Below are positions 12,600 through 24,659 of a stretch of DNA of 64,000 nt, piece by piece. The position numbers and the translations under genes were made by a program. Source of the DNA: Rostratula benghalensis (taxonomy: Eukaryota > Chordata > Aves > Charadriiformes > Rostratulidae); NCBI GenBank assembly GCA_013399305.1, contig VXAI01000246.1:1006979-1070978 (forward strand), given 5' to 3'. Numbering within the stretch: the stretch's first letter is position 1; every line of letters starts with the position of its first letter. The notes below the pieces were generated by a model. The model had not been told where the DNA came from, did no database searches, and saw only the letters and a program-made list of their open reading frames with translations.

Positions 12600-13060
12600 A
12601 GTGATAAGAGAGGAAATGGCCTTTTTAGAGTGTCGCTGCTTTTTAAAGCAGATAGAAATAATAAGGTTGACAAAGGAAAAAGGAAAATTGAGCATTATGA
12701 GGGTAATAACTTAGGAAGTGTCAGATTCAGAATAATTGAATTCAATGACATTTAATGCTAGGGAAAACAATAGCAGCAGCCCAGCCGCCCATCTGATTCA
12801 TGTCTGGTTCGTGTTTAACAAAACAAGGCTAAGGGTCAGGCAGTCACGAGTCCCATAAATAACCTGTTAATGGGATTTCCAAACAAGCTGTCCTCAAAAT
12901 GGGTTTTCATCTCACAGAAAGAATATTAAAATGCAAATGGATTCGGGCTGTGTCCTCATAAACAACCGTGTTCATTTAACCCCCGACCTCGGTGTTTAAC
13001 TGCCCATTCCAGCAATTTGTGCGGTGTCAGCCGCGGCATGCCGCTCCGAAGGGCTACCTT
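12600..13060. promoter_or_regulatory. Candidate conserved non-coding element with CpG-rich 3' end
   Basis: The non-repetitive block holds GAATAATTGAATTC near 12730, AACAATAG near 12768, ATAAATAACCTGTTAATGGG near 12855 and an exact octamer ATGCAAAT at 12931-12938. Its right end (12960-13050) has about eight CpGs in 90 bases, which is unusual for this AT-rich window. Mixed AT-rich and CpG-bearing sequence of this sort is common in deeply conserved elements. No coding frame fits. Confidence 0.4.
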
Positions 13061-13692
13061 TGAGAAGAGAGGACCAAATGAAAGGGTTACTCACCAGGAT
13101 GCTCAGTTAAGCACAGCAAAATGACTTCAGAGGCACAAAACTATTCTCCTAAACCCACCCTTCAGTTAGCTGGGGGAGAAAAAAAAAAAAACCCAAACAA
13201 GCGAAAACATACTGAGCAAGTGCCGATAATGGTATTTTGAAGGCTTGGCTGAGGAGATTCATCATCACCCTCTGGCCCCACTCTCTCCTTGGCAGCAGCC
13301 ACTTCCATCCCTGTTCATGGCTCTGCAGTGCCAAGGCCAAACACTCCTGCCCTTTTCCTTCCAGGCATTCCCCGCAGCATTTGCCGTTGCGTCCTTAAAA
13401 GAAGGTGCCTCTCCTTCTTACAGTATTAAAAAAAGCCCACCTACCCGCCACGGGGAACACACGAATCAGCCTTTGTCCAAATCATCTCTCCTCCTTTCTG
13501 CTCTTCACAGGTGAGCCCCTCAAAAGCCATGTCTAGCCATGGCCAACTTCAAATTGAAACAGCAACAAGCAAAATAGCTGGTAATTGTTCCCATTTGTAA
13601 GTAGCAGTAAAATCACAGAAAACACTCATTCAAACCCAATTAACACATGAAAGCTGCTCTTAAAGACTTGGTTTTAAAGGAATTAAATGAAG

Positions 13693-13787
13693 GTCCTGTA
13701 TGACCTGATCTAGGTGTTCCTACTCTGGCAGAGGGATTGGACTGGATGAGCTTTCAAGGTCCCTTCCAATCCCTGAGATTCTGTGAA
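13693..13787 (+). mobile_element. CR1 LINE 3' terminus
   Basis: 'GACCTGATCTAGGTGTTCCT', 'GGGATTGGACTGGATGAGCT', 'TCAAGGTCCCTTCCAATCCC' and 'GAGATTCTGTGA' mark the CR1 end. It is 5' truncated and nearly identical to the 6004-6092 copy across the shared part, which suggests one subfamily. Confidence 0.95.
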
Positions 13788-14397
13788 ATTAATCTCTTTT
13801 TCAAGCACATGTTCACCCTACACTGCAGAAGGGAAAGGAGTAGCTGGGACATCAGAGCACTCTCACCTGGCAGCGTTGTCTCCATTTTTTTTCCACCACG
13901 GAACCCCTATTCCAAAATATTCAAAGCCCTTTGGAGTTTACTAAATATTTGTAGCTTCTAGAGAAAGCTGCCACAGTCGAGACTGGGTCTCAGGGTTGTT
14001 TCAGAGGTCGTTGCACGACTCAGTGAGGAGGAGGGAACAGCCTGAGCTACCAGTGTTTGGAAAGCAATCGCTATTTTCATAGTTTCTAACACGGGATGAT
14101 GCCCGTGCTCTCAGCTGATTATTCAGATGGGCTGGTTCTTCAAGTCAGTTTTGGATTTACACTGTTTCTCAGTAAGTGAATTCCTTCCCGTAAACGGCTC
14201 TTTTTGGGAACAGTTTCCATTTGAGAATTGCATTGAAAAATATCAGACTTTATCCACTGTAAATTGAATTCATTTATTTTGATTTGAGATTACAATTTTT
14301 TTTCTTTTCAACAGACCCTAAATTCTAACACAGAGACTCTAAGCACTAACTGAAAGATTCTTAAACTCTGTTAATATCCAGTACAGAACTCCAGATA

Positions 14398-14482
14398 AAA
14401 AACAAAACAAACACCAAAAAACAATGTAGAAACCCCCCAAATCAAAACCAAACCAATCCAAAAAAAAACCAAACCAAACCCA
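14398..14482. repeat. A/C-rich low-complexity tract
   Basis: Interrupted AAAC, AACC and CCAAACC units. Simple sequence without further structure. Confidence 0.85.
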
Positions 14483-15587
14483 TCAGGTTATTCCTCCTGT
14501 CTGCTTTTCTAGGACACCTCACATCGTGAGTAACAGCCTGCACTGGGCAGGCTACAATTAAAATAATGCACATTATACTGCTCTGGTATACAAGAATTTT
14601 AAAAAAAAAATTGTTTTAATTTAGTATTTATCCTATAATACAATATTTAATACAATATTTTATATTTTGTGAAAGCTTCCTGTAGGTTGTCAAAAGGCAA
14701 TTTCTTCAGGGACATTCACAGAAGTTTAGCTCTTTCAAAAACTTTGCACTGCATCCATGCAGCCACCATGAAGTTCTGCTACTTTATTTTGAAGTTAATT
14801 TCACAGATTGCTAGAAATTGATTTGGATAACACATTTAAGGAGGACACAACTGTCCAAATCTTCACATTTTCTGCAACCGTGTACTGTGATTTTTATTCT
14901 CTAAATTGTGTGATGAATTTACTTTGTGTTGAGATGGATGTGACGGGCTTAGGCTCTAAGATATTTGAGCCATTACCATCAACATCCTACAACCAAACTT
15001 GATGGTCCATGGATGACGTAGAGCATGGTATCTACAAAATGCAAATAAATCCCCCAAAGCATAAATCTAAAAATAATTTTGACTGGCTTTGTTTTAGAAA
15101 AAAAAAAAAAAGAACATATTTAGCATCATATCCCTCTGCTTCTAAGACGTCTTAAGCACCTGATCTTTGACAGAATTGACAAATCCAATTTTTTCCATCA
15201 AGAAACCTGTTCCAGCCACCTTCTCTAGCTGATATATTTACTCCCATAAATTCTCAGTCCTCCTCCTCCCCTCAGGAGAAGGTCCCCTTGCAGGTGAGAC
15301 CCAGTCATCTGAAGCATCCCTGCACCACGCAGAAAGACTTCCTCAGCACCAAAAGAGCTGCCGTCCCTCGGTAACTTACTTTCTCGGTCACACCTCAAAA
15401 AGGTCTCAGCGGGTCTTTCTCCTGATGTCCCACCCAACTTTCATCACTCGGGGCTCTTATCAAACCTAGTGCACACGGGAGAAAAACAAGGGAGATGAGA
15501 GGCAAGGAGGGAGTTAAGTGGGAAAACATTCCACGTCCTGCACTTTTGCTTGTTGTTCCCAGGTTCTTCAAAGAGAAGATCTGCCTG

Positions 15588-15682
15588 CCGAGAGCTGAGT
15601 GTGACACACAGCCTGAGGTGACAGCACTAGTGACCGAGAGCTGAGCCTGACACACAGCCTGAGGTGACAGCACTAGTGACCG
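15588..15682. repeat. Two-copy 46-bp tandem repeat
   Basis: A unit beginning CCGAGAGCTGAG and ending GCACTAGTGA occurs at 15588-15633 and again at 15634-15679 with two mismatches (GT against CC at unit positions 13-14). The first three bases of a third unit (CCG) follow. The period of 46 was counted directly. Confidence 0.95.
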
Positions 15683-15929
15683 TGTTGTCAAGCGTGGGAA
15701 GGCACAAGTGACCGGCACCAAGATTTGTGTTTAAAAGGAGTTTTTTTGGTACATGTTACTGGCAGCGTTTGAGCTGTACCTCGTGGATTCACTTCCGATG
15801 TAGTTTTTCTATGCCATAAGCCTAAATGTATTATTTTTAAATTATTTTAAATTATTAAATGTGTTCTTTTTGAATCCCACACCAGTTGCATGTATCTTAA
15901 AGGCAAAAATCAAAGTGTAGAAGAGTCAA

Positions 15930-16348
15930 TACACGGAAAGCTGCGAAGGCTGAGGGAGCTGGGTCTCTTTAGCTTGGAGAAGAGGAGACTGAGGGGTGAC
16001 CTCCTGAATGTTTATAAATCTGGAAAGAGTGAGTGTCAGGAGGATGGAGCCAGGCTCTTCTCAGGGACAGGCAATGATAGGACAAGGGGCAATGGGTGCA
16101 AGCTGGAACAGAGGAGGTTCCACTGAAATAGGAGGAAAAACTTCTTCACGGTGAGAGTGAGGGAGCACTGGCAGGGGCTGCCCAGAGAGGTGGTGGAGTC
16201 TCCTTCTCTGGAGACATTCAAACCCCTCCTGGACACGTCCCTGTGTGACCTGCTCTGGGTGTTCCTGCTCTGGCAGGGGGATTGGACGAGCTTGGATGAG
16301 CTTTCAAGGTCCCTTCCAACCCCTGAGAGTCTGTGATTCTGTCTGTGA
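15930..16348 (+). mobile_element. CR1 LINE, 5'-truncated copy (~0.42 kb)
   Basis: It carries the CR1 3' region in order: 'GGCTGAGGGAGCTGGGTCTC', 'GGAGAAGAGGAGACTGAGGG', 'GACAAGGGGCAATGGGTGCA', 'GGAGGAAAAACTTCTTCACG', 'CCCAGAGAGGTGGTGGAGTC', 'GGGGGATTGGAC' and the 'CTGTGATTCTGT' tail. Reverse transcriptase sequence is absent because of 5' truncation, so the copy is non-autonomous. It belongs to the same subfamily as 28177-28515 and 57440-57915. A short insertion (GAGCTTGG near 16287) interrupts the 'GGACTGGATGAG' segment. Confidence 0.97.
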
Positions 16349-16639
16349 AACACTATCATTCATATCCTAAACGTGGTGGAAAGTAGATTTGTCCCACTAT
16401 TTCACCGACGTGTTCAGCAAAAAACCCCACATTTTCAGAAAAATCTTAACTTTGAGAGTCCTTACTGAGGCTCTGGGCTGCCCAGTGACTCCACTGACAC
16501 AGCCTGCGTTAAGGATTGATGTCTGAGCTGCACCACCGGCTGACTGAAGACCGTTCCTTAAAAGTTAAATCTAAACCAGGAAAAGTTAGAGCTGGAAAAC
16601 TTTTTTTTTTTGTAAAAAAAAAAATCCGTAAAGGGCTGA

Positions 16640-17120
16640 AAGCAGAGTCATTAATGCTGCAATCGGTCTATCCAGAGCATTTGTCGCTGCTAATTATTAC
16701 GGACAAGCCTCTTTATTGAACCACATCCTCTTATCGACATTAGGATGCATGAGCCGAGGCTGTTGTTTTAAACGCGCTCATTAACCACACAAATCAGCCC
16801 TGTTGACAGAGCGCTTTTGAATTAAGCTTCAGACTCCAGTCATTGGACAAGGAGCAATTTATAATGCCATTAGCAACACTTGCGAAGGTTACAGGCATCA
16901 AAAATTGTTCAGCCGTAATTATTCTTAATGGATACAAGGAATAAACTGACGCAGGACAGCTTTTTCATTAGCTTTCAATCAAGGCTGATGGCTTTGAGAA
17001 ATGTACAGTAAGTGTGTTTTGGGGAGAAATAATGATGTTGCAGCACCTTTCATTGGAAAATGCTCTCAGTTCAGAACTTAACTTTTAATGACCTTAATTT
17101 GATATAATTAAAAAATCTGA
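16640..17120. promoter_or_regulatory. Strong candidate conserved non-coding element
   Basis: This is the most CNE-like segment in the window. It is repeat-free and AT-rich, yet keeps roughly a dozen CpGs between 16627 and 16951. It contains TAATTA at 16691-16696 and 16916-16921, TGACAG (MEIS/TGIF-type) at 16804-16809, CATTGGACAA near 16840, GAATTAAGCTT near 16819 and repeated CATTA/TTAATG cores. No frame is coding. The texture matches vertebrate ultraconserved-type enhancers. I cannot name the locus, and conservation is inferred. Confidence 0.5.
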
Positions 17121-19049
17121 TTTGCTTTGAAGATCTTGCCGTGAATTGTTTTGGCTGCTGTTTAACCCTTTTGCAAGTGTTCATCCCAAACACACTAAAA
17201 AATAAAAATCTTTGGATACTTTACATTTTCACAGAAAGCAGTAGACTTTTGATTTCCAAAAGTCTAATAACTAAGATTTTTGAAGTGAATTTGGAGCACG
17301 TAGAGAATGAAGGGAATTTGACAAAGTAAAAAAGTGCCAGCACACACACAACATTCCCCATAACATTCACTCAGGGACTCACAGACGTGATCTGGCGATT
17401 TTCTATAAAGTAATAAATCCTGAAACCTGGGCTCACCCCTCTCCCAGAGACTCGAGGGCAGACACACATCACCTCTCTTCACCCATCAGCCAGGCTTCCC
17501 AGGTACACCCCACGTTTTGGTCTCATGCAGTGGCCCCTTCCTATAACACCGCAAACTTGCACATCCTTTTGACCATTTCCATGATGGATCTCCAAGATTT
17601 TCCATTCACTAAGGTGTATTACCATCCAGACCCTTGAATACTGTGCTGCAGCAGCCCGTATGGTAAAAAACTAAAGCCCGTGGTACAGCATATAATAAAA
17701 TATTACACCCAAACAAGCCTACCTGAAGACACACAGCCTGGCTCTTTTCGTCTCTGCCTACAAGATTGTACAGGTTTTCAACAAGTGGAAGGAATATTTA
17801 ATATCTGACCCCTGGGATCATAGACATTAAAAGACTATTACACAGCCCAGTAGTTCTCATGTTTAACAACTGGTTTACATGAGTTAGGTTTGTCCCTTGT
17901 AGGAGGGTACAACTCAGCAACTCAACTACACTCAGCAGTTACTACTTGACAAGAGTATTTTCCACTCCTCAGCCAGCATGGAACTACTGGAAGATTTCCT
18001 TTGCTTTCCCAATCAAGAACCACGCACCATTCCTTCTGCATAAGCTTAAGGGATTAATAACTGCTGTCACCTTGTCAACCTCGCCAAGGATCCTCAGCCA
18101 GAATGGTCAGGCTTAATGTGCTCAGGATAACTTTCAGATGCCGAGTGACACAAGATTTGCCTAGAACTGCTGCAAAAGTAATTGTAAACCAAGAACATCA
18201 GGAGGTGCCCTGGCTGGCCAGTCCACTGCAAATTTGGAGCTTGCAGGAGAGGAAAGAGACACCATCCACTTGCCCTTGGGGATGTCAGAGATCCTGGGTT
18301 GCAGTCTTAACCACATCATCAGGCCCTGACCCTTCTGAAGACAACCACAAGTCACTGGCTGGGAGTCTCCTGTAGTCTGCAGTCTTTGTTGCCAATTACC
18401 AGAACTGAGGAATGATTATTTTTTTTTTCCCCTAGAACCACAGAGTGACAGTTCATTAAGATATAGAAAGACCATTGAATAAAATCTACAAAATCAAGGA
18501 CTGCATCTGTCAGCTGAAGTAGTTCCCTGCAAAGATGTAGCCCCATAAACCTGGCTCTCAACTGATTAATCACCAACGATATATTTTTTTTTTTAAAGTA
18601 TTTTCCAAAGACTGATTTGCAAATTTAAAAGACAAGCATTGAACACGTAGCAACAGGATTGCTATGAATCATTGTCCTGCTTGAGTTCATCCAGATGACC
18701 CTCAGTGGAAGACCCAAACAGTGAGTTTTACTTTAGGGAGTTCTTTTCAGGCCTATGCTATTATTTTAAAAATATTTCTTGTTTTAATAAAATAACTTCT
18801 GAAGTCTGGTTACAATAGCAACATCATTTCTGATTCTAATGCTACCCTCAGCTCCAAACAATGCATGGGATAGAGGTCCTGCTCCAGTCTATTAGAAGAA
18901 TTTAATGACCATTAAAAGGCAAGCAGAGATTTGTATCACTCAGTTGTTCAGTGTCATTGTTCCAGTCCTCACAGTAGAGGAGCAGCCCATTTCTTTTAAG
19001 TAAAATATTGCTGGGAACTCACTGCTTCAGCAATTACCTCTGAAACACA

Positions 19050-19330
19050 TTGTTTTCTCAAAGCCATTAACGTGTCAGATCATGGCAGTGCTTGACATCC
19101 AAACACGCCTTGGAGGGCTGCAATTCAATTTAAGGATCACCTCCTCTGAACAGGCCAACCTGCAAATTTCACAAAATCGGAGAGAAATTCTCAGGGCAGA
19201 CTTTGATCATGCCGCTTCCTAAATTAAAAACAAAACTGTAAGCGTTAAACATCTTTAACAAGACATTAAACCTCAGCCATAATCCAAGAAGGGTCCCTTA
19301 ATGAGTAATGACATATGTTGTGGAGGCAGT
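19050..19330. promoter_or_regulatory. Candidate conserved non-coding element
   Basis: Repeat-free, with CCATTAACGTGTCAGATCAT near 19064, TGCAATTCAATTTAAGG near 19119, CCTAAATTAAAAAC near 19218, several CpGs and CCCTTAATGAGTAATGAC near 19295. Listed on motif density and CpG retention. Confidence 0.3.
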
Positions 19331-20559
19331 TATCTCCTAATGTTCAATGCTGAAACAGTACGATTTCAAAGGGGATGTATCATCACTAATGAGAGGATAA
19401 TTTGAGGCTGCTCTTCTGAGAACCCCAAAGGAGACTTTCCATTGCTGCAGGATGGGGAAGGATGCAACACTCCCTCTTATCACACCCTTAGAACAGGAGT
19501 GGGAAGTGACAATGTGATGGAACAAAAGCTGAGATGGAGAGAGAAAATGGAGTAGGTCATTTGGAGAGTCCCTGAAAGGGCTCCCTTTGCTCCCCAAAGT
19601 AAGCCTCGGCACAAATTGGTCACCTCTCTTTACTCCTCTTCCCTTCAACCAGCTGACCACTGATGGAGTTGGTATGGCCTGCTGCAGGACCACCCAACGC
19701 TTCCAAAGAAGATGACGATGGTGATGGAGGAGTCCGAGAAGTGGTGGTAAGTGAGGGCCACACTCAAAAGCAGGAAAGGAATCCAACTCTTCTTTCATTG
19801 AAAAAAAAAATAAAAATAAAAATAGAAAACTCTTCAAAATTAGGTTTGGAAGTTCTTCCCCTCAATTCTTAGCGCTCTCTCCTTCTACCATGTTAATGGT
19901 CAGTCATTGTGCTGGGAAGGCTGTAATCTCTGCAGGGAAACACAGGGTGAAAGAGAGGGGTCTTGCTGACAACAGCAGACCTTAACAGCAGGGGCAGGAA
20001 GACAGAGGCCACACACACACGAACAGGAAAACAGAACGGGGAGGGTGGAAGCTTCCAGCCATGGAAAGGCTTGGGTTTATCAGCCAGAACTTCTGTGGGG
20101 CTTTGGAGGGCAGGGAGTTGAAGAAGTGTCAGCTGTTAAATTCACCTCCCCACCCTTACGGGGTGACGTGTCTGGGCAGAGGGAAGCATCGTAAAGTGCT
20201 AGAGTTTTTACAGAATTCTAGGACTAGAGGTCACTAAAGCAGCTCCACAGCTTCACTGCAGTCACCAGTTCCTCGCTCTGCAGACAGAGAAGTGTCAGAA
20301 TGGGCTATGGGCTCTGGCTGTGGGATTTAAGGGAGGCCAGGATGTGCCTCTACCAGTGTCTGAGCACACGGCTGGGACGGGACAGGGGCTTCAACCAAAG
20401 GCACCAGGCACTCAAGTCAAAGCTTGCCAAGGATTTTAATGGTACTCATGCAAAATTGTCATTCCCCATCCAGCAACTTTTTTGCTGGGGTATTTTTTGG
20501 TTGTTTTTTTTTTTGGGGGGGGAGGGTAGGGAGATTTAAAAGGAAAGCTGCTGGAGACC

Positions 20560-20760
20560 ACTTGTAAATGCTTCTTGTATTACTGAAAAAATCCTTGATA
20601 TGGTGACAGAGTAGTATTTAATAATCATCAATATGAAATGCATAACTCAGTCCTCCTTCCTTGACCCTTCCCCTCATGTAAAGACATATGCAAATTAAGT
20701 GAATAACAATCAATTTGAGATGTTGCCATTTGCTGAAGCAGGCATTACTGGTTTCTACCT
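20560..20760. promoter_or_regulatory. Candidate conserved non-coding element with octamer
   Basis: Contains ATTTAATAATCATCAATATG near 20616, an exact octamer ATGCAAAT at 20688-20695 running into TAAGTGAATAACAATCAATT; the octamer next to an AACAAT SOX-like core within 20 bases is a POU/SOX-like arrangement. Inference only. Confidence 0.3.
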
Positions 20761-23499
20761 GACTGTTCCTGTCTCTAAATCAAGAGAACTGCTTCCAGAG
20801 ACACGGATGACACTACATTGCAAAAGTTATGAGAGGCATCAGTGTGGGTGAACCCGGATTGTATTTACTAAAGTGAGTTTATCTTTCCACAGCACCCCTG
20901 AGCTCTGTAGAGAAGCTGGTTTAGATGAAGATCCAGGAGCCTCATATCCTCCCCTGGCAGTGGTCAATAGCTGATGCCTCAGGAAGAGCCTACAAACAGG
21001 CGTAGGATGGAGTGATCATTTTCCTAAATTCTTTCCCACCTTCAAGTGTTTAATAATAGCCTGGGGTCCCCTTGAGCCCAAGGTCACATGTACTGATGTG
21101 AAACTCCAAACTCAAATTATTGACCAAAAGGTCTCTACCTCTGGTTTCAGGGTTGTTTTGTTGTTGTTTTGCTTGTTCTGGTCCCCCTGATTCCTCGGTT
21201 TCCTAGCTGACTGCTCTACTTTAAGCAGGGGAGAGTAAGCTCTTTTTTCACAGCGTGGTGCAGAGCGCTCACCCTCCTCCCAAGTGGATGAACAGCAGGG
21301 GGGCTTAAACACTCGCAGGGGCAGAAAAAAGGACAAGAAAACCCTCTTTGTTCCAGGCAGACAGTACGAGGTCATGTTACTATGGCAGCCTGAACCATTT
21401 CCCCTCATTCTAGCGAGTAGTTCAACTTTGCCCATCCTTTATTCCCTGGGAAGCCTAATCCAAAGTTCAGGTTTGTGTATGCAGGGTTAGAGGTCAACGG
21501 CAATATGACAATGGCTTAGCCCAAAACAAAACCAAGCCATGATGTATCAGAATCGGAGAGGGGGGGTTCACCAATCACTGGGGGCTGGCTTGGACTGAGA
21601 GGTTAGAATTCATCCTCTCATTTCAGCCTGAAGTTCCTGATTTTAGCTGGTTTGTGCTCAGCATGCAGAAAGCCTGAACGGTGAACCACAAAGCTGATAC
21701 CTGGAGCAAAGAGTAAAAGATGAGAAGACACATGCCCAGTGCTGTGTTGTATTTACAAGCTAAATCACTGCTACAGGCATCTTAGATTAATGCAGGTGGT
21801 TTTTTTCCTGCATCATTCCTTACATTTGTGAAGAATGTACCAATGGGATATGACTTCTCCAAACCACGGCTGCGAGAGAAGAAGCAGGAGTGTGAATAAA
21901 CACATGTGTGTGCATGCATACAGTGCATGTAAGACAAGTGTAGTCTCTCAAATATTTTTAAAGAGCAAGAGGTAAAACGTCTGTGTGAGTTAAAACACCC
22001 ATTTCATGAACCTTAAAAGAAAATGAAGAATTATGATTGGTTTTCGTTCTCTCGCGATGCCCAGGTACTCAGTTTCCATTTAGTTTACCGTGTTCTTTTC
22101 TCATGCAACTTCTGCTTTGCTTTAGAAATTGTAAATTGCCCAAAGAAGAGGTTTCAGAAGAATTATTCCCTGAGTCATGTTTCCTTAGGCCAACAACCAA
22201 GCCAAGGAGAAAAGGTGCCTGACAGGCAGCTGTGTCAGATTTGTCCCTGGTACCACAGTCCTATGCTACTCACTGCATTGAAATTGCTTTATTGAAAGGT
22301 CCTTTCATAAAACTCAGTATATCCTTTATGGATTATTTTTGTTTAGATAAGAAAAATAACTGGTTTGTTCTGAAAAACAGAATCTCTGTCAGGAGAAAAG
22401 TGGCTTAAATTTAAAAGCCACTTACCACCAAAGCATGTTGCTCCACTTTAATTAAAAAAATGATCTTAGTAAAAGCTACAGTATTTTTGCGCATAATTTT
22501 TCAGATAATCGCCCACCAAAAAGAACTGTCATTTTAACAGCTTCAATCAACACAGGGCCAGGCAGCTGGATCCTAGCTCTCTGGTCCCCATGTGGTTCTA
22601 CACTTCACAGCATCGTCACTGCACATTCCTGCAGTACAAGGAGAATGCAGCACAAAAAGGGGGAACACAAGAATAAGCCCCAAAAGGTTCAGTTCAGTCC
22701 CTGGGATGAAGGACTCTTTTTTAACACGTCAGAGTTGTTCAGTTTTGAAGGGAGCTGTCTGTTTGTTGTGGGGTTTTTTCTCCTCAATATTCTCATATTC
22801 TCATTTCTGAGAAATATTTATGGGGAAATCTGGAATTCCAACAGCAGCACAGAAACTGCAAATGATTCAAGGAAAGCAACACGTAAGACATCAAAGCGGA
22901 CAACTGTTTTCTAAATATTCCCAGGCCAAAGCAAAAGGCTTACTTTTCTCTTACATAGGGCTACAAATACCTTCTTCATCCAACTAAAAGGTCTGAAATC
23001 TCTTAAATCCAGCAGCAAGTCCCTGAATACTTCAAATGCAGAGAATTTAACATTTAAGTACATAACGAAACTGAGCAGACCATCGAGTTTCCTTAGAATA
23101 AAGCAAATTCAAACTTTTAAGAAATACTTCCATTCAAACAAAACAGCAGCTTGTGACAAGGCCAGCGTAACAACCAAAATAAACTCTCTAGGAAAGATGT
23201 ATTTGCAAAACTAAAATGCATCTTAAGGAGTTGACTGCCTCAGGCTGTAGGACACCAGTTTCCTCAAGGAAGGCTGCAAAGACTTGTACATACGTATCCA
23301 CAAAATAAAGAAACTACTTTTCTTAATTCTCTGTTGGAAGCTGCTAAATATTTTCTATGTTTCGAGTTGAAAAATATTGAAACTTAACTGCTTAGGGGTG
23401 TTTTATCAATTTCTGTAGTTACTAAATGCGTAACAGAGGGATTAAATTGGTTGAAATACTAAATTTTAAATCTCTCTCTGGTCGAGCCATAACACAAAG

Positions 23500-23680
23500 A
23501 TAATTGATGTAAGTCTGGGGCCAAACTATCTTCAGAAAGATTGGATTTATTTACTGAACATGCCAGATGTGCAGAGGTCAGCAGGAAGCATTTATTGATT
23601 AGCCATTGACAGCACTGTGTCCCCTTCATCCACCATATTATTGATCAGGTTTAATCTCTAAACTATTGTCTCCTGCAAGT
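23500..23680. promoter_or_regulatory. Candidate conserved non-coding element
   Basis: Short repeat-free block with TTATTGATTAGCCATTGACAG near 23592 and CATATTATTGATCAGGTTTAAT near 23634; the paired ATTGAT cores resemble PBX/HOX or CUT-type sites. Weak evidence. Confidence 0.25.
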
Positions 23681-24530
23681 GAAGAGCACAACAGCTTTGG
23701 AGGAGAAGCAAGACTGGGGAATACTAAAGTGTCCATGACAAAGAGCCCGGGGCAGCTGTGCTCAATTCCTAGAGGGAGAGAAGCAGAGATAATCCACTAA
23801 TCCTGAACAGAGAGGGACAGGGCATGCCTGCCACCCAAGCTGAGGTCCAGGAAGATTTGGGTACAAACAAAGCAGCACCTTTCCCTTTGACATCAGATGA
23901 TGTGGGTGATATTTTGTCTGGCACCAGCTGGGAGCAGTCACTCTTTTCATCATCATCATCATTCCTACTGCAGGATGAGTCTGCTGTTTTCATAGCACCG
24001 ACAAAGAAGGATATACTTCGAATTTCTCTCTAATTTTGAGGAACCAGGATTTAGAGGAAATGAAGTGCTTTGGTACTCTAAGAGCCTGCTTACATCTTTT
24101 TGTTGCATTTTTAAAAGTAAATTGTGGCAAATTGATCCATTCTTACAGATGCCAACACTTGCCCTTTACCTAGAGGCGTGTTAAGTGACTGAGATGAGAG
24201 AAGAACCTGCTTGAGCTGTCTCTGCCGGTCCAACAAAATCTTCAGACACTCTGCTAGTTTGGCTACAATTAATGAAGAAACCCCCTCTGTTCTGGTGGGC
24301 ACTTCTCAGTCCCATTGCAGTGCTACGGTCCTGCGAGGACTTAGTTACACAGCAGTGTTAAGTGTTCCACATCAAAATCTGAACTTTTACCTTCTAAAGC
24401 AATTGTCTGCATCTCTCAGGTGGCCTGACTCATTAACCACCTGTAAAAGCTGCATTATCAGGTGGAATCTGTTTAATGAATTAGGACGTAAGCAGCACTG
24501 TCAGAAGAGAAGCTCATCAGAGACCTATAA

Positions 24531-24608
24531 CATTTTATTTTTTTTTTATTAGCAGCAAGAATCTTTTTCCTTTCTGTTTCCTTTTCTTTAAAAAAAAAAA
24601 AAAAAAAC
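24531..24608. repeat. T-rich to A-rich low-complexity tract
   Basis: T-rich DNA (T9 near 24540, CTTTTTCC units) ends in an A run at about 24590-24607. Low complexity; the frames through it are not genes. Confidence 0.85.
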
Positions 24609-24659
24609 CACCCAAAAACTAATCTTCCGTGCTCTAACCACCTGCAAGCTGTCCTGGCA

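Larger units (their letters stand above)
10818..13692. other. Non-coding tract
   Basis: No gene is supported. Contents: poly-T at about 11618-11633, a GGAA/GAAA-rich purine stretch at 11728-11785, ordinary AT-rich DNA at 11950-12590, a CNE-like block at 12600-13060 and an A-rich run near 13178. The frames at 13149-13514 show no domain. Confidence 0.65.
13788..15929. other. Non-coding tract
   Basis: No gene is supported. Contents: A/C-rich low complexity at 14398-14482, A/T-rich sequence at 14590-14680 with repeated TACAATATTTAATACAATATTT, an exact octamer ATGCAAAT at 15039-15046, a 46-base tandem duplication at 15588-15682 and AT-rich DNA just upstream of the next CR1. Confidence 0.65.

Noticed and set aside
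19337..19837. 166-codon minus-strand frame
   Set aside because: No recognised family, low-complexity Phe/Leu-rich start from an A-rich run, and another frame opposes it.
23940..23965. (CAT)n run as a coding repeat
   Set aside because: Only about four units with no surrounding coding evidence; simple sequence.
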